This document shows, one piece after another, positions 13,119 through 23,094 of a stretch of DNA of 64,000 nucleotides. Source of the DNA: Hyalangium ruber (GTDB taxonomy: Bacteria > Myxococcota > Myxococcia > Myxococcales > Myxococcaceae); contig NZ_JAXIVS010000016.1 of the NCBI RefSeq assembly GCF_034259325.1, positions 124,001 to 188,000 on the forward strand, written 5' to 3'. The translations under genes and the position numbers were made by a program. The notes under the pieces were generated by a model. That model saw only the letters and a program-made list of their open reading frames with translations, did not search any database and was not told the DNA's origin. Positions within the stretch are counted from its first letter, which is position 1; each line of letters opens with the position of its first letter.

Positions 13119-14134
13119 GCGCTCACCTTCTTCTCGTCAGTGGGGCTGTGGCGCTCGTGGATGCGCGTGGCCATCTCGCGCACGCGGGTGACGGCGGCCT
13201 CGGGGGACTCCACGCGGCAGTCCGGACCCAGCGCCAGACAGAAGCGCAGCAGCCCGTCCAGGAACGTCACGTTCAGCTTCGCGCGCACGCCCTGCTCCGT
13301 GGGCTCCACGGTGGCGCCGGGGAACAGGCTCGCGGCGCGCTTGGAGGCCTCGCCCCGCAGCAGCAGCGTCACCTCCATGGGCTCATGGAAGCGGTGCTGC
13401 CACGGGTAGTAGGCCACGTACGCGTCCAGCGAGAAGTCGGCGGGCACCTCGAAGTCCGGCGTGCGCGGCTTGGAGGGGTTCACCTTCATCTCGCGGATGC
13501 GCTGGATGTGGAAGGTGCGCAGGCCCTGGCGAAGGTGGCAGTAGCCCACCAGCGTCCAGACACCGCGCCGCAGCGCCAGCCCGTACGGGTCCACCCGTCG
13601 GTCGGTGACGCCCGCGTTCTTGGGCGAGGCGTAGGCGATCTGCACGTACTTGTGCGCGGCGCAGGCCTCCCAGAGCTGCTCCAGGCGGGCGGAGAGCTCG
13701 GGGTTGCTCTGCGCCGAGCCCAGCTCCATGCGCACGCGCGGCGTGGGCAGCGCGTCGCCGGCGAAGAAGCCAATCTTACGCAGGGCGTGCGCCAGGTCGT
13801 CGCTGCCTGGAAAGGCCCCGGAGGCGAGCGAGGCGCTGCCGGCGGCGTAGAGCACCGCCAGCTCCTCCTTGGAGAGGTCCACCTCGGGCAGGTAGTAGGC
13901 GCTGCGGTCGACGATGTAGCCGTCCTTCCGGTCATCGTCGCCTTGGATATAGGTGAGCGGCAGGCCCAGCTCGAGCAACTCCGCCTTGTCGCGCTCGAAC
14001 TTGCGCTCGGCCGCGTCGTCGGAGATGCCGCCATAATCGGCGGGGAATTGCTCGCGCAGTTCGGCCCAGGAGATGGGCTCGCGTGCGTCGAGCAGCAGGG
14101 CAACGAGGTCGAGGAGGCGTTCCGTACGGTCCAT
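13115..14134 (-). CDS. WYL-domain transcriptional regulator (first of tandem pair)
   Basis: A 339-residue regulator with an N-terminal helix-turn-helix (RTERLLDLVALLLDAREPISWAELREQF) and a central WYL domain (VQIAYASPKNAGVTDRRVDPYGLALR). The name motif is degenerate: GVWTLVGYCHLR has Thr where the family usually has Tyr. A WCX-like tail follows, with LLRGEASKRAASLFPGA. The start at 14134 is the first ATG at the HTH; upstream in-frame ATGs at 14173 and further lack similarity and Shine-Dalgarno sequences. It is coupled by ATGA to the second WYL gene. The two may act as a heterodimer in the way proposed for PafBC. Confidence 0.87.
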   Translation of the reverse strand: MDRTERLLDLVALLLDAREPISWAELREQFPADYGGISDDAAERKFERDKAELLELGLPLTYIQGDDDRKDGYIVDRSAYYLPEVDLSKEELAVLYAAGSASLASGAFPGSDDLAHALRKIGFFAGDALPTPRVRMELGSAQSNPELSARLEQLWEACAAHKYVQIAYASPKNAGVTDRRVDPYGLALRRGVWTLVGYCHLRQGLRTFHIQRIREMKVNPSKPRTPDFEVPADFSLDAYVAYYPWQHRFHEPMEVTLLLRGEASKRAASLFPGATVEPTEQGVRAKLNVTFLDGLLRFCLALGPDCRVESPEAAVTRVREMATRIHERHSPTDEKKVSA

Positions 14135-14441
14135 GTCGGGAGGCCGGCGACGATGGCGAATCCGGGTACGCATGGTCAAGGCGGGCATGAGCAGGAAAAA
14201 CAGACAGCGAGGAGAGCGACGCCTGGATCGGTACCCACTACCCACTGAACAAGCAAGCAGGTAAAGCGGTGTGGGGTGCAACCTACACGTGGGAAACACT
14301 CCAACCCGCGTGGGGGACTCGCACTCCGCTCACTTCTGGGTTATTCCTTGAGTGAAGCAGTCGGACACGCCCCGATGGGTGGGGTGGCTGGTGCATGACC
14401 GGGCCGGCGTGGCGCGAAGGTTGCTTCGGCGAGGACTCACC
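14135..14441. other. Divergent intergenic region, WYL operon / exported protein
   Basis: About 307 bases between two divergent starts. It should hold the promoters of the WYL-WYL-FHA operon and of the 14442 gene. The middle part is less GC-rich than the flanks. I see no convincing inverted repeat, Fur box or small gene in it. Confidence 0.5.
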
Positions 14442-14909
14442 GTGAACCGCTCCTCCCTTCTCAGAAGTGTGCTCGTCGGGCTGGCGCTGGTAGGTCTCAC
14501 CAGCTCCTTGGTGCCGGCGACTGCCCAGGCCGAGCCGCTCTACTTCGCGCTGGAGGTACGGCGCGAGGGGCGGCTGGTGGCCCAACCCAAGCTCCTGGGA
14601 GAAACGGGGCGGACCCTCCGCGCCGAGCGCCGCAAACCCGGCGCCCCCCAGTCCGACTACCGGCTCGTGCTCACCCCCATCCTCGAGGGGAACACCTACC
14701 ACCTCTCGCTGGAGCTCACGCTGCCGGAGCTTCGCGGGCACTCGGAGCTGGCGCTCCTGCACGGCCAGCAGCGCAAGCTGCAGCTGGGCAAGACTCCGGG
14801 TGAGCTGGAGGTCTCCCTGCTCCTCATGAAGGTGGACTCGCCGGAGTTCCGCGCGCTGATGGATCTGGCCACGGACAGCACCGGCCAGGGCAGCAACCGC
14901 CCCATCTGA
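14442..14909 (+). CDS. Exported hypothetical protein
   Basis: A 155-residue protein of unknown function. The GTG start at 14442 is preceded by GAGGA and directly begins a Sec signal peptide (VNRSSLLRSVLVGLALVGL, with cleavage likely after ATAQA). The mature part is a small beta-rich domain with regularly spaced hydrophobic strands (LYFALEVRREG, YRLVLTPILEG, YHLSLELTLPE, LEVSLLLMKV), suggesting a periplasmic beta-sandwich. No catalytic motif or metal site is visible. It is monocistronic: convergent with proB and divergent from the WYL operon. Confidence 0.7.
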   Translation: MNRSSLLRSVLVGLALVGLTSSLVPATAQAEPLYFALEVRREGRLVAQPKLLGETGRTLRAERRKPGAPQSDYRLVLTPILEGNTYHLSLELTLPELRGHSELALLHGQQRKLQLGKTPGELEVSLLLMKVDSPEFRALMDLATDSTGQGSNRPI

Positions 14910-14928
14910 TCCGTCCCACCTTTGGAAC

Positions 14929-14955
14929 GCCCGATCCCACGACTGGGAATCGGGC
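14929..14955. terminator. Hairpin between convergent genes (exported protein / proB)
   Basis: Inverted repeat GCCCGAT-CCCA-CGAC-TGGG-A-ATCGGGC: a stem of 11 pairs with one bulge and a 4-base loop, placed between the stop at 14909 and the proB stop at 14962. There is no clear T-run. Its position between convergent genes suggests a two-way terminator. A second small inverted repeat (CAGGCT/AGCCTG, 14955-14969) overlaps the proB stop. Confidence 0.6.
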
Positions 14956-14961
14956 AGGCTG

Positions 14962-16110
14962 TCAGCCTGTCACGCCGGGCGCCTGGAGCACCGCCAGATC
15001 GTCACGGTGTACGGCCTCGTCGAGGTAGCGGTAGCCGAGGATGATTTCGATCTCGACGCTCTTGTGGCCGGCGATGCGGCGCAGCTCGCTGTCCTCGTAG
15101 GCGCTGAGCCCCCGGGCGAACACCGCGCCCTGCTCATCCACCAGGTCCACCGGATCCCCCCGGCCGAAGTCCCCCTCCACCTGCTTCACGCCCGAGGGCA
15201 GCAGGCTGCGCTTGCTGGAGACGATGGCCTCGCGCGCGCCGGAGTCCACGTGGAGCCGGCCCTTGGGGCGCAAGGCATGGGCAATCCACGCCATGCGCGC
15301 GCTGCGGCGGTTCTCCCCGGCCTCGAAGAGCGTGCCGATCGGGTCTCCCTGGAGCACCTGACGCAGCCGCCCCGGGGTGGCACCGGAGGTAATCACGCAG
15401 CGGATGCCGCGCTCGGCCACGCGGGCGGCGGCGCGAATCTTCGTGGCCATGCCGCCCGTGCCCACCGCGCTGCCACTGCCGCCGGCCAAGGCCAGCAGCT
15501 CCGGCGTCACCAGGTCCACCTGAGGCAGCAACTGCGCCCCCGGGTCCTTGCGGGGGTCGGCCGTGAAGAGGCCCTCCACGTCCGAGAGCACCACGAGCAC
15601 CTCGGCCTCGACGACGCCGGCCACCAGGCTCGCCAGCGTGTCGTTGTCGCCGAACTTCAGCTCGTCCACGGAGACGGTGTCGTTCTCGTTGATGATGGGC
15701 ACCACGCCCGTCTCCAACAGCCGCTCCAGGGCGTGCTTCACATTGAGGTAGCGCCGCCGGTCCTGCACATCCTCGTGGGTGAGCAGCACCTGGGCCACGT
15801 GCCGATCCGCCTGGCCGAAGGCCTCCTCGTACGCCTGCATCAGCCGGCTCTGGCCCACCGCCGCGCAGGCCTGCTTGCCGGGAATATCCTTGGGGCGCGC
15901 TGGCAGCCGCAGCCGCTCCACTCCCAGGGCGATGGCACCGCTGGAGACCACCACCAGCTCACGGTCCTGCGCCGCCCAGAGCAGGTCCTCGCTCAGGGCC
16001 TTGAAGTGGGCGCGGTTGAAGCGCCCCGTGGCGTTGGTCAGCGCGTTCGTTCCAATCTTCACCACCACACGCCGCGCGGCGCGTACTGCGTCTCGTCCAG
16101 AAGTGCTCAC
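14962..16110 (-). CDS. proB: Glutamate 5-kinase
   Basis: First enzyme of proline synthesis, phosphorylating L-glutamate at the gamma-carboxylate with ATP. It has an N-terminal amino-acid-kinase domain (RRVVVKIGTNAL, VVSSGAIALG, PIINENDTVSV, FGDNDTLASLVAG, GTGGMATKI) and a C-terminal PUA domain from about residue 275. Its length (382 aa) is normal. I prefer the GTG at 16110, just ahead of the kinase domain; a GTG at 16158 is possible. proA is not adjacent, so proline genes are split here. The gene is divergent from hflX. Confidence 0.94.
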   Translation of the reverse strand: MSTSGRDAVRAARRVVVKIGTNALTNATGRFNRAHFKALSEDLLWAAQDRELVVVSSGAIALGVERLRLPARPKDIPGKQACAAVGQSRLMQAYEEAFGQADRHVAQVLLTHEDVQDRRRYLNVKHALERLLETGVVPIINENDTVSVDELKFGDNDTLASLVAGVVEAEVLVVLSDVEGLFTADPRKDPGAQLLPQVDLVTPELLALAGGSGSAVGTGGMATKIRAAARVAERGIRCVITSGATPGRLRQVLQGDPIGTLFEAGENRRSARMAWIAHALRPKGRLHVDSGAREAIVSSKRSLLPSGVKQVEGDFGRGDPVDLVDEQGAVFARGLSAYEDSELRRIAGHKSVEIEIILGYRYLDEAVHRDDLAVLQAPGVTG

Positions 16111-16237
16111 GGGGCCGCAGACTACCCGGAAGTAAGCGCGCCGCCCCTGTGTTACCACCAGTCCTCCTCACGGGCCCGGAGTCGTGAAACCGGGCTGGCA
16201 AGGCCTTAAAGTGAGGAGGGTGGGATGAAGCGGGCCC

Positions 16238-17910
<1,673 letters not shown>

Positions 17911-17914
<4 letters not shown>

Positions 17915-18765
17915 GCCGGGCGGAAGAACGTGTTGGGGGCCACCACGGAGGCGGTTACTCCGTGGAGGGTCTCCGACGGAGCGAGCTCCCGGTAACCCAC
18001 GGAGCGGAGCAGCTCCACCAGCTCGTCGCGGCTGGAGCCGGCGCGACGCAGGTGCTCGTCCACCACCTCGATGGCGAGCAGGCGGGGGCGGAGAGTCTTC
18101 AGGGTGTGCTGCATGCCTCGCAGCACCTCGGTCTCCGCTCCCTCCACGTCCATCTTCAGCACGTCCCACCGGGTGAGCCCGGCGCCTTGCGCCCACGCGT
18201 CGAAGGTCGTCACCTCCACGGGGATGGCATCGCCTCCGGAGCCGTAGAGCGAGCGCATGCCCACGTCCAGCGAGGCATGGTCCGTGGCGCTGCGCAGTGA
18301 GGCGGTGCGCGGCTTGTCTCCCAGCGCCACCTGCACCACCTCCAAGCGGGTAGACACCCCGTTGCGCTCCGCCATCCGGCGCAGCCGCTCCGCCGTGTCC
18401 GGAGCCGGCTCGAAGGCGTAGACGCGGCCCTCGCCTCCGTTCTGGAGCATGCGCGCCACCGGCAGGCAGTGGATGCCGATGTTGGCTCCCACGTCCACCA
18501 TCACCCCGCCCCCGCGCAGCTCGCCCTTGAGCACCTCGTGCAGCTCCGGCTCATAGGAGCCCGAGAAGAAGAGGTGGCGCTGCAGGTTGTCTCCCAGCAT
18601 CACCTCGAAGGTGACGCCGTCGTAGTCCACCCACAGCGGCTTGCGGCTGTAGCTGAAGTGGCGCACCAGCCGCTGGTGGACCCTGCGCGCCAGCTCGAAG
18701 CGGGACTGGAGCGGGTACACCCTGCGGGCCACGTGCCCCACGACTCGGACGATGGTTCTCTTCAA
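17911..18765 (-). CDS. FkbM-family methyltransferase
   Basis: SAM-dependent methyltransferase (284 aa) of the FkbM family, which often O-methylates sugars in surface polysaccharides. Motif I is VMVDVGANIGIHCLPVA, the acidic SAM-binding residue is in YAFEPAPDTAERL, and DVLKMDVEGAETEVLRGM is the FkbM hallmark. The start is probably the TTG at 18765: it overlaps the stop of the upstream glycosyltransferase as TTGA and begins an LKRTIVRVVGH N-terminus. The last 4 bases overlap the convergent hflX end. Pairing with a glycosyltransferase suggests methylation of a glycan. Confidence 0.88.
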
Positions 18766-19928
18766 GGGCGTGCCTCGCGTGCGTCTTGGGACAGGAGCGA
18801 TTGGAAGAAGCCCACCACGTCCGCGCGCTCGCGCTCCGGAGCGTACTCCCGCCGCACGAAGTCCGTCCCTTTTCGTGCCAGCGCCTGGAAGGCGGCCGGG
18901 TCCTCGGTGTGCAGGCGGATGGCCTGCTCCAGCGCCTGAGCCAGGGCGGTGACATTGCCCTGCTCGGCGGGCATGGACCACTCGGGCCGCAGGAACTCCC
19001 TGCCGCCATGTCCCGGAAAGCCCACCGCCAGGCTGCCGCAGGCCATGGCCTCCACGGGGGGCAACCCGAAGCCCTCCTGGTGGCTAGGAGCCAGGAAGAT
19101 GGCGCTCTGGCGCATCAGGTCCGCCGTCTGCTGAGGGGTGCGGTTCTCGATGATGACCAGCTCCCAGCCCGCGAGGCTGCCGCGCGCCCGGAGCATCTGC
19201 ACCACCTGCACCGTGTCGTGCGCATAGCGGCGGGTCATCAGCGCGATGCGGCGCCCAGCGGGCTGCGTGGGCGGGTGGAACACCGTGGGGTCCAGCCCCT
19301 GGTGTACTCGCTCCACCCGCAGGCGCGGGAAGGCAAAGCGCAGGTACTCGGCGTTGTCCTCGGACACCACGAGCACGGCCCGCAGGTCCGGATTGTTCTG
19401 GTAGGGCGAGCGCTCCTCCCAGGACTCCAGCGTCGCCCGAGAGAAGGTGAGGTACGTGTTCTGGTTGAAGATGACCTGGCGGATGCCCTGGGGAAGGCTC
19501 CGCATGCTGGCGCCGTACACCTCGGGCAGCACCAGCACGTCCGAGGCCTTCAGCGTGACTCGCGCGGCGTAGGCGATGCGGGTGTCATGGGGAAACCACG
19601 TGCAGCGAAAGCCCTCGCGCGTGTGGAGGATGGCGGCGGACACCCCCGCCGCGTTGAGCAGATCCACATGGCGGTAGAGCGTGCGGATGCCTCCGCTCGC
19701 CACGTCATAGTCCGGGCACAGGAAGAAGACCGTGGAGGCGCCGTCCCGGCGAGAGGTGTCCACCACGAGCGGCGGCACCACCGGCCCGCCGTGACTCCTT
19801 GCGGGGCGCAGTCGGCGCAGCGCCTCGCGGGCGACCTTGCGGAGGAACTCCCGTCGCTTCCCCTTCACGGGCGCTGCCTCTGGCTGGACGGGGTTCGCAT
19901 GGGCTGGGCTGCTTAGCCGACCCCTCAC
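18762..19928 (-). CDS. GT4-type glycosyltransferase
   Basis: Group 1 (GT-B fold) glycosyltransferase of 388 aa, probably adding a sugar from a nucleotide-sugar to an envelope glycan. The N-terminal domain has FFLCPDYDVASGGIRTLYRHVDLLN. The donor-binding C-terminal domain shows the GT4 signature SHQEGFGLPPVEAMACG followed by REFLRPEWSMPAEQGN. A basic N-terminal tail precedes it. The start is taken as GTG at 19928 (AAGG upstream); GTG at 19865 is an alternative. The 28-bp repeat array lies immediately upstream and would be in or near its 5' leader. Confidence 0.88.
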   Translation of the reverse strand: MRGRLSSPAHANPVQPEAAPVKGKRREFLRKVAREALRRLRPARSHGGPVVPPLVVDTSRRDGASTVFFLCPDYDVASGGIRTLYRHVDLLNAAGVSAAILHTREGFRCTWFPHDTRIAYAARVTLKASDVLVLPEVYGASMRSLPQGIRQVIFNQNTYLTFSRATLESWEERSPYQNNPDLRAVLVVSEDNAEYLRFAFPRLRVERVHQGLDPTVFHPPTQPAGRRIALMTRRYAHDTVQVVQMLRARGSLAGWELVIIENRTPQQTADLMRQSAIFLAPSHQEGFGLPPVEAMACGSLAVGFPGHGGREFLRPEWSMPAEQGNVTALAQALEQAIRLHTEDPAAFQALARKGTDFVRREYAPERERADVVGFFQSLLSQDAREARP

Positions 19929-19959
19929 CTCGCCTTCAAGCGGTGCAGAGCTTCAGTCC

Positions 19960-20146
19960 CGGTCAACCGGGACTGACCGGCTGGTACCGGTCAACCGGGA
20001 CTGACCGGCTGGTACCGGTCATCTGGGACTGACCGGCTGGTACCGGTCATCTGGGACTGACCGGCTGGTACCGGTCATCTGGGACTGACCGGCTGGTACC
20101 GGTCATCTGGGACTGACCGGCTGGTACCGGTCATCTGGGACTGAGC
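19960..20146. repeat. 28-bp tandem repeat array with hairpin in each unit
   Basis: Six full copies plus one partial copy of a 28-base unit (starts at 19960, 19988, 20016, 20044, 20072, 20100, 20128). Each full unit boundary contains the perfect inverted repeat TGACCGG-CTGGTA-CCGGTCA. The first two units read CAACCGGGACT and the rest CATCTGGGACT, so the array has diverged from one end. Units abut with no unique spacers, which excludes CRISPR; 28 is not a multiple of three and no credible gene crosses it. The array fills most of the 250 bases between the GNAT stop (20180) and the glycosyltransferase start (19928). Confidence 0.95.
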
Positions 20147-20179
20147 GGGCACACCGTCCGGCCGCGCAGAGGAAATCCC

Positions 20180-20635
20180 TTAGAGCGTCATCCGCATCAG
20201 GAGCGCCGGCCCGAAGCGCGTTGGCGTCTCGCCGATCCGCTCGAAGCCGCACCGTGCGTAGAAGCCCTCGGCGCGCGGATTGGCGATGACATGCAGGACG
20301 CGCACCCCGGCCGCGCGCGCTCGTGCCGCGGCATCCGCGACCAGTCCGCGCCCCACGCCTTTGCCCCAGCCCTCCGGCTCCACGAAGAGACCATCGAGTT
20401 CGGCGGCGCCGTCCTCGCGCGGCAGGACCACGGAGAACCCCAGAACGCGGCCGTCCGTCTCTGCCACGGTCACCTGCCCGGCCTCGAGCTGGGCCGGCGG
20501 CAGTTCGATGGCCTCAGGATGGGCGAGCAGGGCTTCGCGGTAGTCCTCCCACACCAGGGAGGCGCGGCGCTGCAGTTCCTCCAGGGCAAGGCGCTCGTCC
20601 GGGCGCGCAACCCGCAGGGCGATGTGCGAACTCAT
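20180..20635 (-). CDS. GNAT-family N-acetyltransferase
   Basis: A 151-residue acetyl-CoA-dependent acetyltransferase with the GNAT core: strand motif GRVLGFSVVL, then the pyrophosphate-binding motif A (GLFVEPEGWGKGVGRGLV, with Gly/Arg spacing of the Q/RxxGxG/A type) and the C-terminal NPRAEGFYARCGF. The acceptor substrate is unknown. The ATG at 20635 overlaps the stop of the large dehydrogenase gene (ATGA), so it is the third gene of that operon, although a link in function is not obvious. Confidence 0.9.
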   Translation of the reverse strand: MSSHIALRVARPDERLALEELQRRASLVWEDYREALLAHPEAIELPPAQLEAGQVTVAETDGRVLGFSVVLPREDGAAELDGLFVEPEGWGKGVGRGLVADAAARARAAGVRVLHVIANPRAEGFYARCGFERIGETPTRFGPALLMRMTL

Positions 20636-23085
20636 GCGCCGAGTATAGAGCGTGCCTGGGTCAGCAGGCTCAGCAGCACTCCCGCGAGCAGAAGCCCTCC
20701 CACCGGCGAGCCCATCGAGCAACCACACCGGGTGTCGGGCTCGCTTGGTGGAACCTCCACCCCCGCATCCGGCTGGGGCTGCCCCGTCCCTCCATCCTGG
20801 GGAGGACCCCCATCGGGACTCCCGCCATCCGGCGTACCCGCATCCTCGGGACTGGCCAACACGGCGAGGGTGAACCCCTGGAGCGCATCGAGCCCGCCTC
20901 CATTGAAAGCGCGCACCGTGATCTCGTGGGTGTCCTGTTCCAATGGCGTCCAAGAGAGGACCCCGGTCTCCTCGTCGAGGCTCATCCCCTCGGGCCCCTC
21001 ATCCAGGGCATAGCGCGCCCCCGAGTGGGAGCGCGCCTCCAGCGCGTATCGGTACTCAACGCCCGTGGCGGCGGTTGTCACCGGCGCGGAGATGAAAACA
21101 GGCGCTGCCTCTCCCCTGTCCTCGAGGGTGACGGCGATCGAGCCCAGGCGCAGCCCCGCACCGATGAGTTGGACCGTCGCACTGCCATCCCGCACGTTCG
21201 TATCTCCCACGCCACCGATGACCAGGTACTGCCCCTGGCTGTGGTTGGTGGGCGAAAACGTCAGGAAGGTTCCCTCGACAATCTCCAGCCCCTCTCCGAC
21301 CACGGTGGCATGGGCCACCACCGTCGTCGGGGGTGGGCTCGCCAGAGACACCACCACCAGGGACTGTCCTCCCTCCCTCATGTTCACGGTCGTACTCGAC
21401 AGCACGAGGTCCACCCCGTCGTCATCGAGCGTCCGGACCGTCACCTCCCGAGGCTCCACGCCCGGGCCCCCGATGAAGAAGGAGACGGAGTCATGGAGGG
21501 CATCCGCGTCCTCGCCCGCCGCGAAGGTGGCGGTCTGCGGCGTGGCATGGTTGTCCGGGGTGAACGTCAAGTCCGAGCCCTGGACCACGGAGAGCTCTCG
21601 ATCCGGGCTGCTCGGAGGCCAGACAGTAATGGTGACGGGAGCAGCGGGGGCCTCCTCCATTCGGACGGTGAAGGAGGCGGTCTGTCCTTCTTGCACGTCG
21701 ATGCGTTCCGTGGACACCCGGAGGCGCGGAAGCGGGGCCGTGTAGCTCGTCCGATAGATGTGCCCGGTGTAGAAGCTCGCGTAGTAGAGCGCGCCGTCCG
21801 GCCCGACCGCGACACTCACCGCTCCGCTCACCCCTTGGGCCCAGGGCTCCACGCGGGTGACCGTCCCCTGCGCGTCAATCACGGCCCGGAGGATCGAGTC
21901 TGAGTTGAAGTCTCCGAAGAAGAAGTTGCCGCGATACGCGGGCGGGAAGGCGGTGCCTTGGTAGAAGGCGCCTCCCGTGACGGAGCCTCCCAGGTTCTGG
22001 AGGGTCAACACCCCGCGATTGCTCCACACGTCCGGGCCTGGCTGGACGACGGTGAAGGTCTCGGGAGTCGGCACGGAGGCGACGTCGCCGTCTCCATGGA
22101 ACGAGGCATCCCCCACCTGGGAGATGGTGATCCGCTCGCCCGGGCGGAGATGGTGTGGCGCCTCGAGCGTGAAGGTCGCGATGCCATCGCGCCGGACCGC
22201 GCGCATGCGGTCCGCGATCAACTGTGGGGCGTGATTGGTGCCGTACCGGATGACGGGCGCGAGGAACTCCGGGGGCTGGTTGGCCTCGTAGCGAGGCCAG
22301 CCCGCATGATCTCCGCCCTGAACAGCGAAGACCTGCTCGTACAAGTCGCCCGCGACGTCGACCCAGAGCTTTCCGGTGCCAGGCTGAAAGGCGAGACCAA
22401 AGGGGTTCCGGAATCCCCGCGCCCAGATGTAGTCATTGTTGGGGCCGGGTCCGTCGAAGAAGGGATTGTCCTCGGGAGCCGTGCCGTCGGTCCGCGTCCG
22501 GCCGATCTTGGCCACGAGGGAGGACAGATCCTCGACGCCCACGGGCGAGAAACCGTCACCGACACCGAAGTACAGCATCCCATCCGGCCCGAAGGCGAGG
22601 CCTCCCCCGTTGTGGTTACCGCCGCCGGTGGGCAGCCCCGCGAGGATGACGGTCCTGTCCGTACCGACTCCCTCCACATCGGTGTAGCGGAGGATTTGCT
22701 GGTCGACCGTGCCCTCGTTCACGAAGACCGTGGCGACGACGTAGACATAGCGGTTGGTGGCGAAGTGCGGATCGAACGCCAAGCCGATCAGTCCGGACTC
22801 TCCAGAGGTCCGGAGCGGGCTCACCGTCGCCCAGGGCGTGGACAGGAGTTCACCGTTCTTCACGACCCGAATCTCCCCGCGCTTGCGGGTGATGAAGAGC
22901 CGGTTCGAGCCGTCCGGAGCCCAGGCCATCGCCGTGAGTTCGCTCAGCCCGCCTTCAACGAAGACCTGCTCTGTGAAGCCTCGCTCGGACACGGTCGCCA
23001 GGGCCGTTCCAGGCACCAGGGCCAGAAGCCCTACCAGCGCGAGCAGCGTGGCGAACGCTTTCTCCTCGAATCGGGGGGTCAACAT
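20632..23085 (-). CDS. Secreted PQQ-type sugar dehydrogenase-like protein with MYXO-CTERM
   Basis: A large (817 aa) exported protein. A signal peptide (ALVGLLALVPGTALA) leads into a glucose/sorbosone-dehydrogenase beta-propeller (about 35-450; FITRKRGEIRVV, GLIGLAFDPHF, GGGNHNGGGLAFGPDGMLYFGVGDG, WARGFRNPFGLAF), the fold of soluble quinoprotein dehydrogenases. Calx-beta/cadherin-like repeats follow (about 465-690), then an Ig-like segment, a Pro/Asp/Gly-rich linker and a C-terminal Cys-Gly-Cys, hydrophobic helix and Arg end resembling the MYXO-CTERM surface-sorting signal. A loop of about 60 residues (ADRMRAVRRDGIATFTL...) interrupts the propeller. It starts 9 bases after the lipoprotein stop. 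Whether it binds PQQ is unproven. Confidence 0.85.
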   Translation of the reverse strand: MLTPRFEEKAFATLLALVGLLALVPGTALATVSERGFTEQVFVEGGLSELTAMAWAPDGSNRLFITRKRGEIRVVKNGELLSTPWATVSPLRTSGESGLIGLAFDPHFATNRYVYVVATVFVNEGTVDQQILRYTDVEGVGTDRTVILAGLPTGGGNHNGGGLAFGPDGMLYFGVGDGFSPVGVEDLSSLVAKIGRTRTDGTAPEDNPFFDGPGPNNDYIWARGFRNPFGLAFQPGTGKLWVDVAGDLYEQVFAVQGGDHAGWPRYEANQPPEFLAPVIRYGTNHAPQLIADRMRAVRRDGIATFTLEAPHHLRPGERITISQVGDASFHGDGDVASVPTPETFTVVQPGPDVWSNRGVLTLQNLGGSVTGGAFYQGTAFPPAYRGNFFFGDFNSDSILRAVIDAQGTVTRVEPWAQGVSGAVSVAVGPDGALYYASFYTGHIYRTSYTAPLPRLRVSTERIDVQEGQTASFTVRMEEAPAAPVTITVWPPSSPDRELSVVQGSDLTFTPDNHATPQTATFAAGEDADALHDSVSFFIGGPGVEPREVTVRTLDDDGVDLVLSSTTVNMREGGQSLVVVSLASPPPTTVVAHATVVGEGLEIVEGTFLTFSPTNHSQGQYLVIGGVGDTNVRDGSATVQLIGAGLRLGSIAVTLEDRGEAAPVFISAPVTTAATGVEYRYALEARSHSGARYALDEGPEGMSLDEETGVLSWTPLEQDTHEITVRAFNGGGLDALQGFTLAVLASPEDAGTPDGGSPDGGPPQDGGTGQPQPDAGVEVPPSEPDTRCGCSMGSPVGGLLLAGVLLSLLTQARSILGA

Positions 23086-23094
23086 TTGACGCGC

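Noticed and set aside
19799-20032. Small plus-strand open frame entering the repeat array
   Set aside because: Opposite the glycosyltransferase start, no Shine-Dalgarno sequence or family features, and the 28-base period breaks any reading frame.
19960-20146. CRISPR array
   Set aside because: The 28-bp units abut directly with no unique spacers and no cas genes are nearby, so it is a simple tandem repeat.
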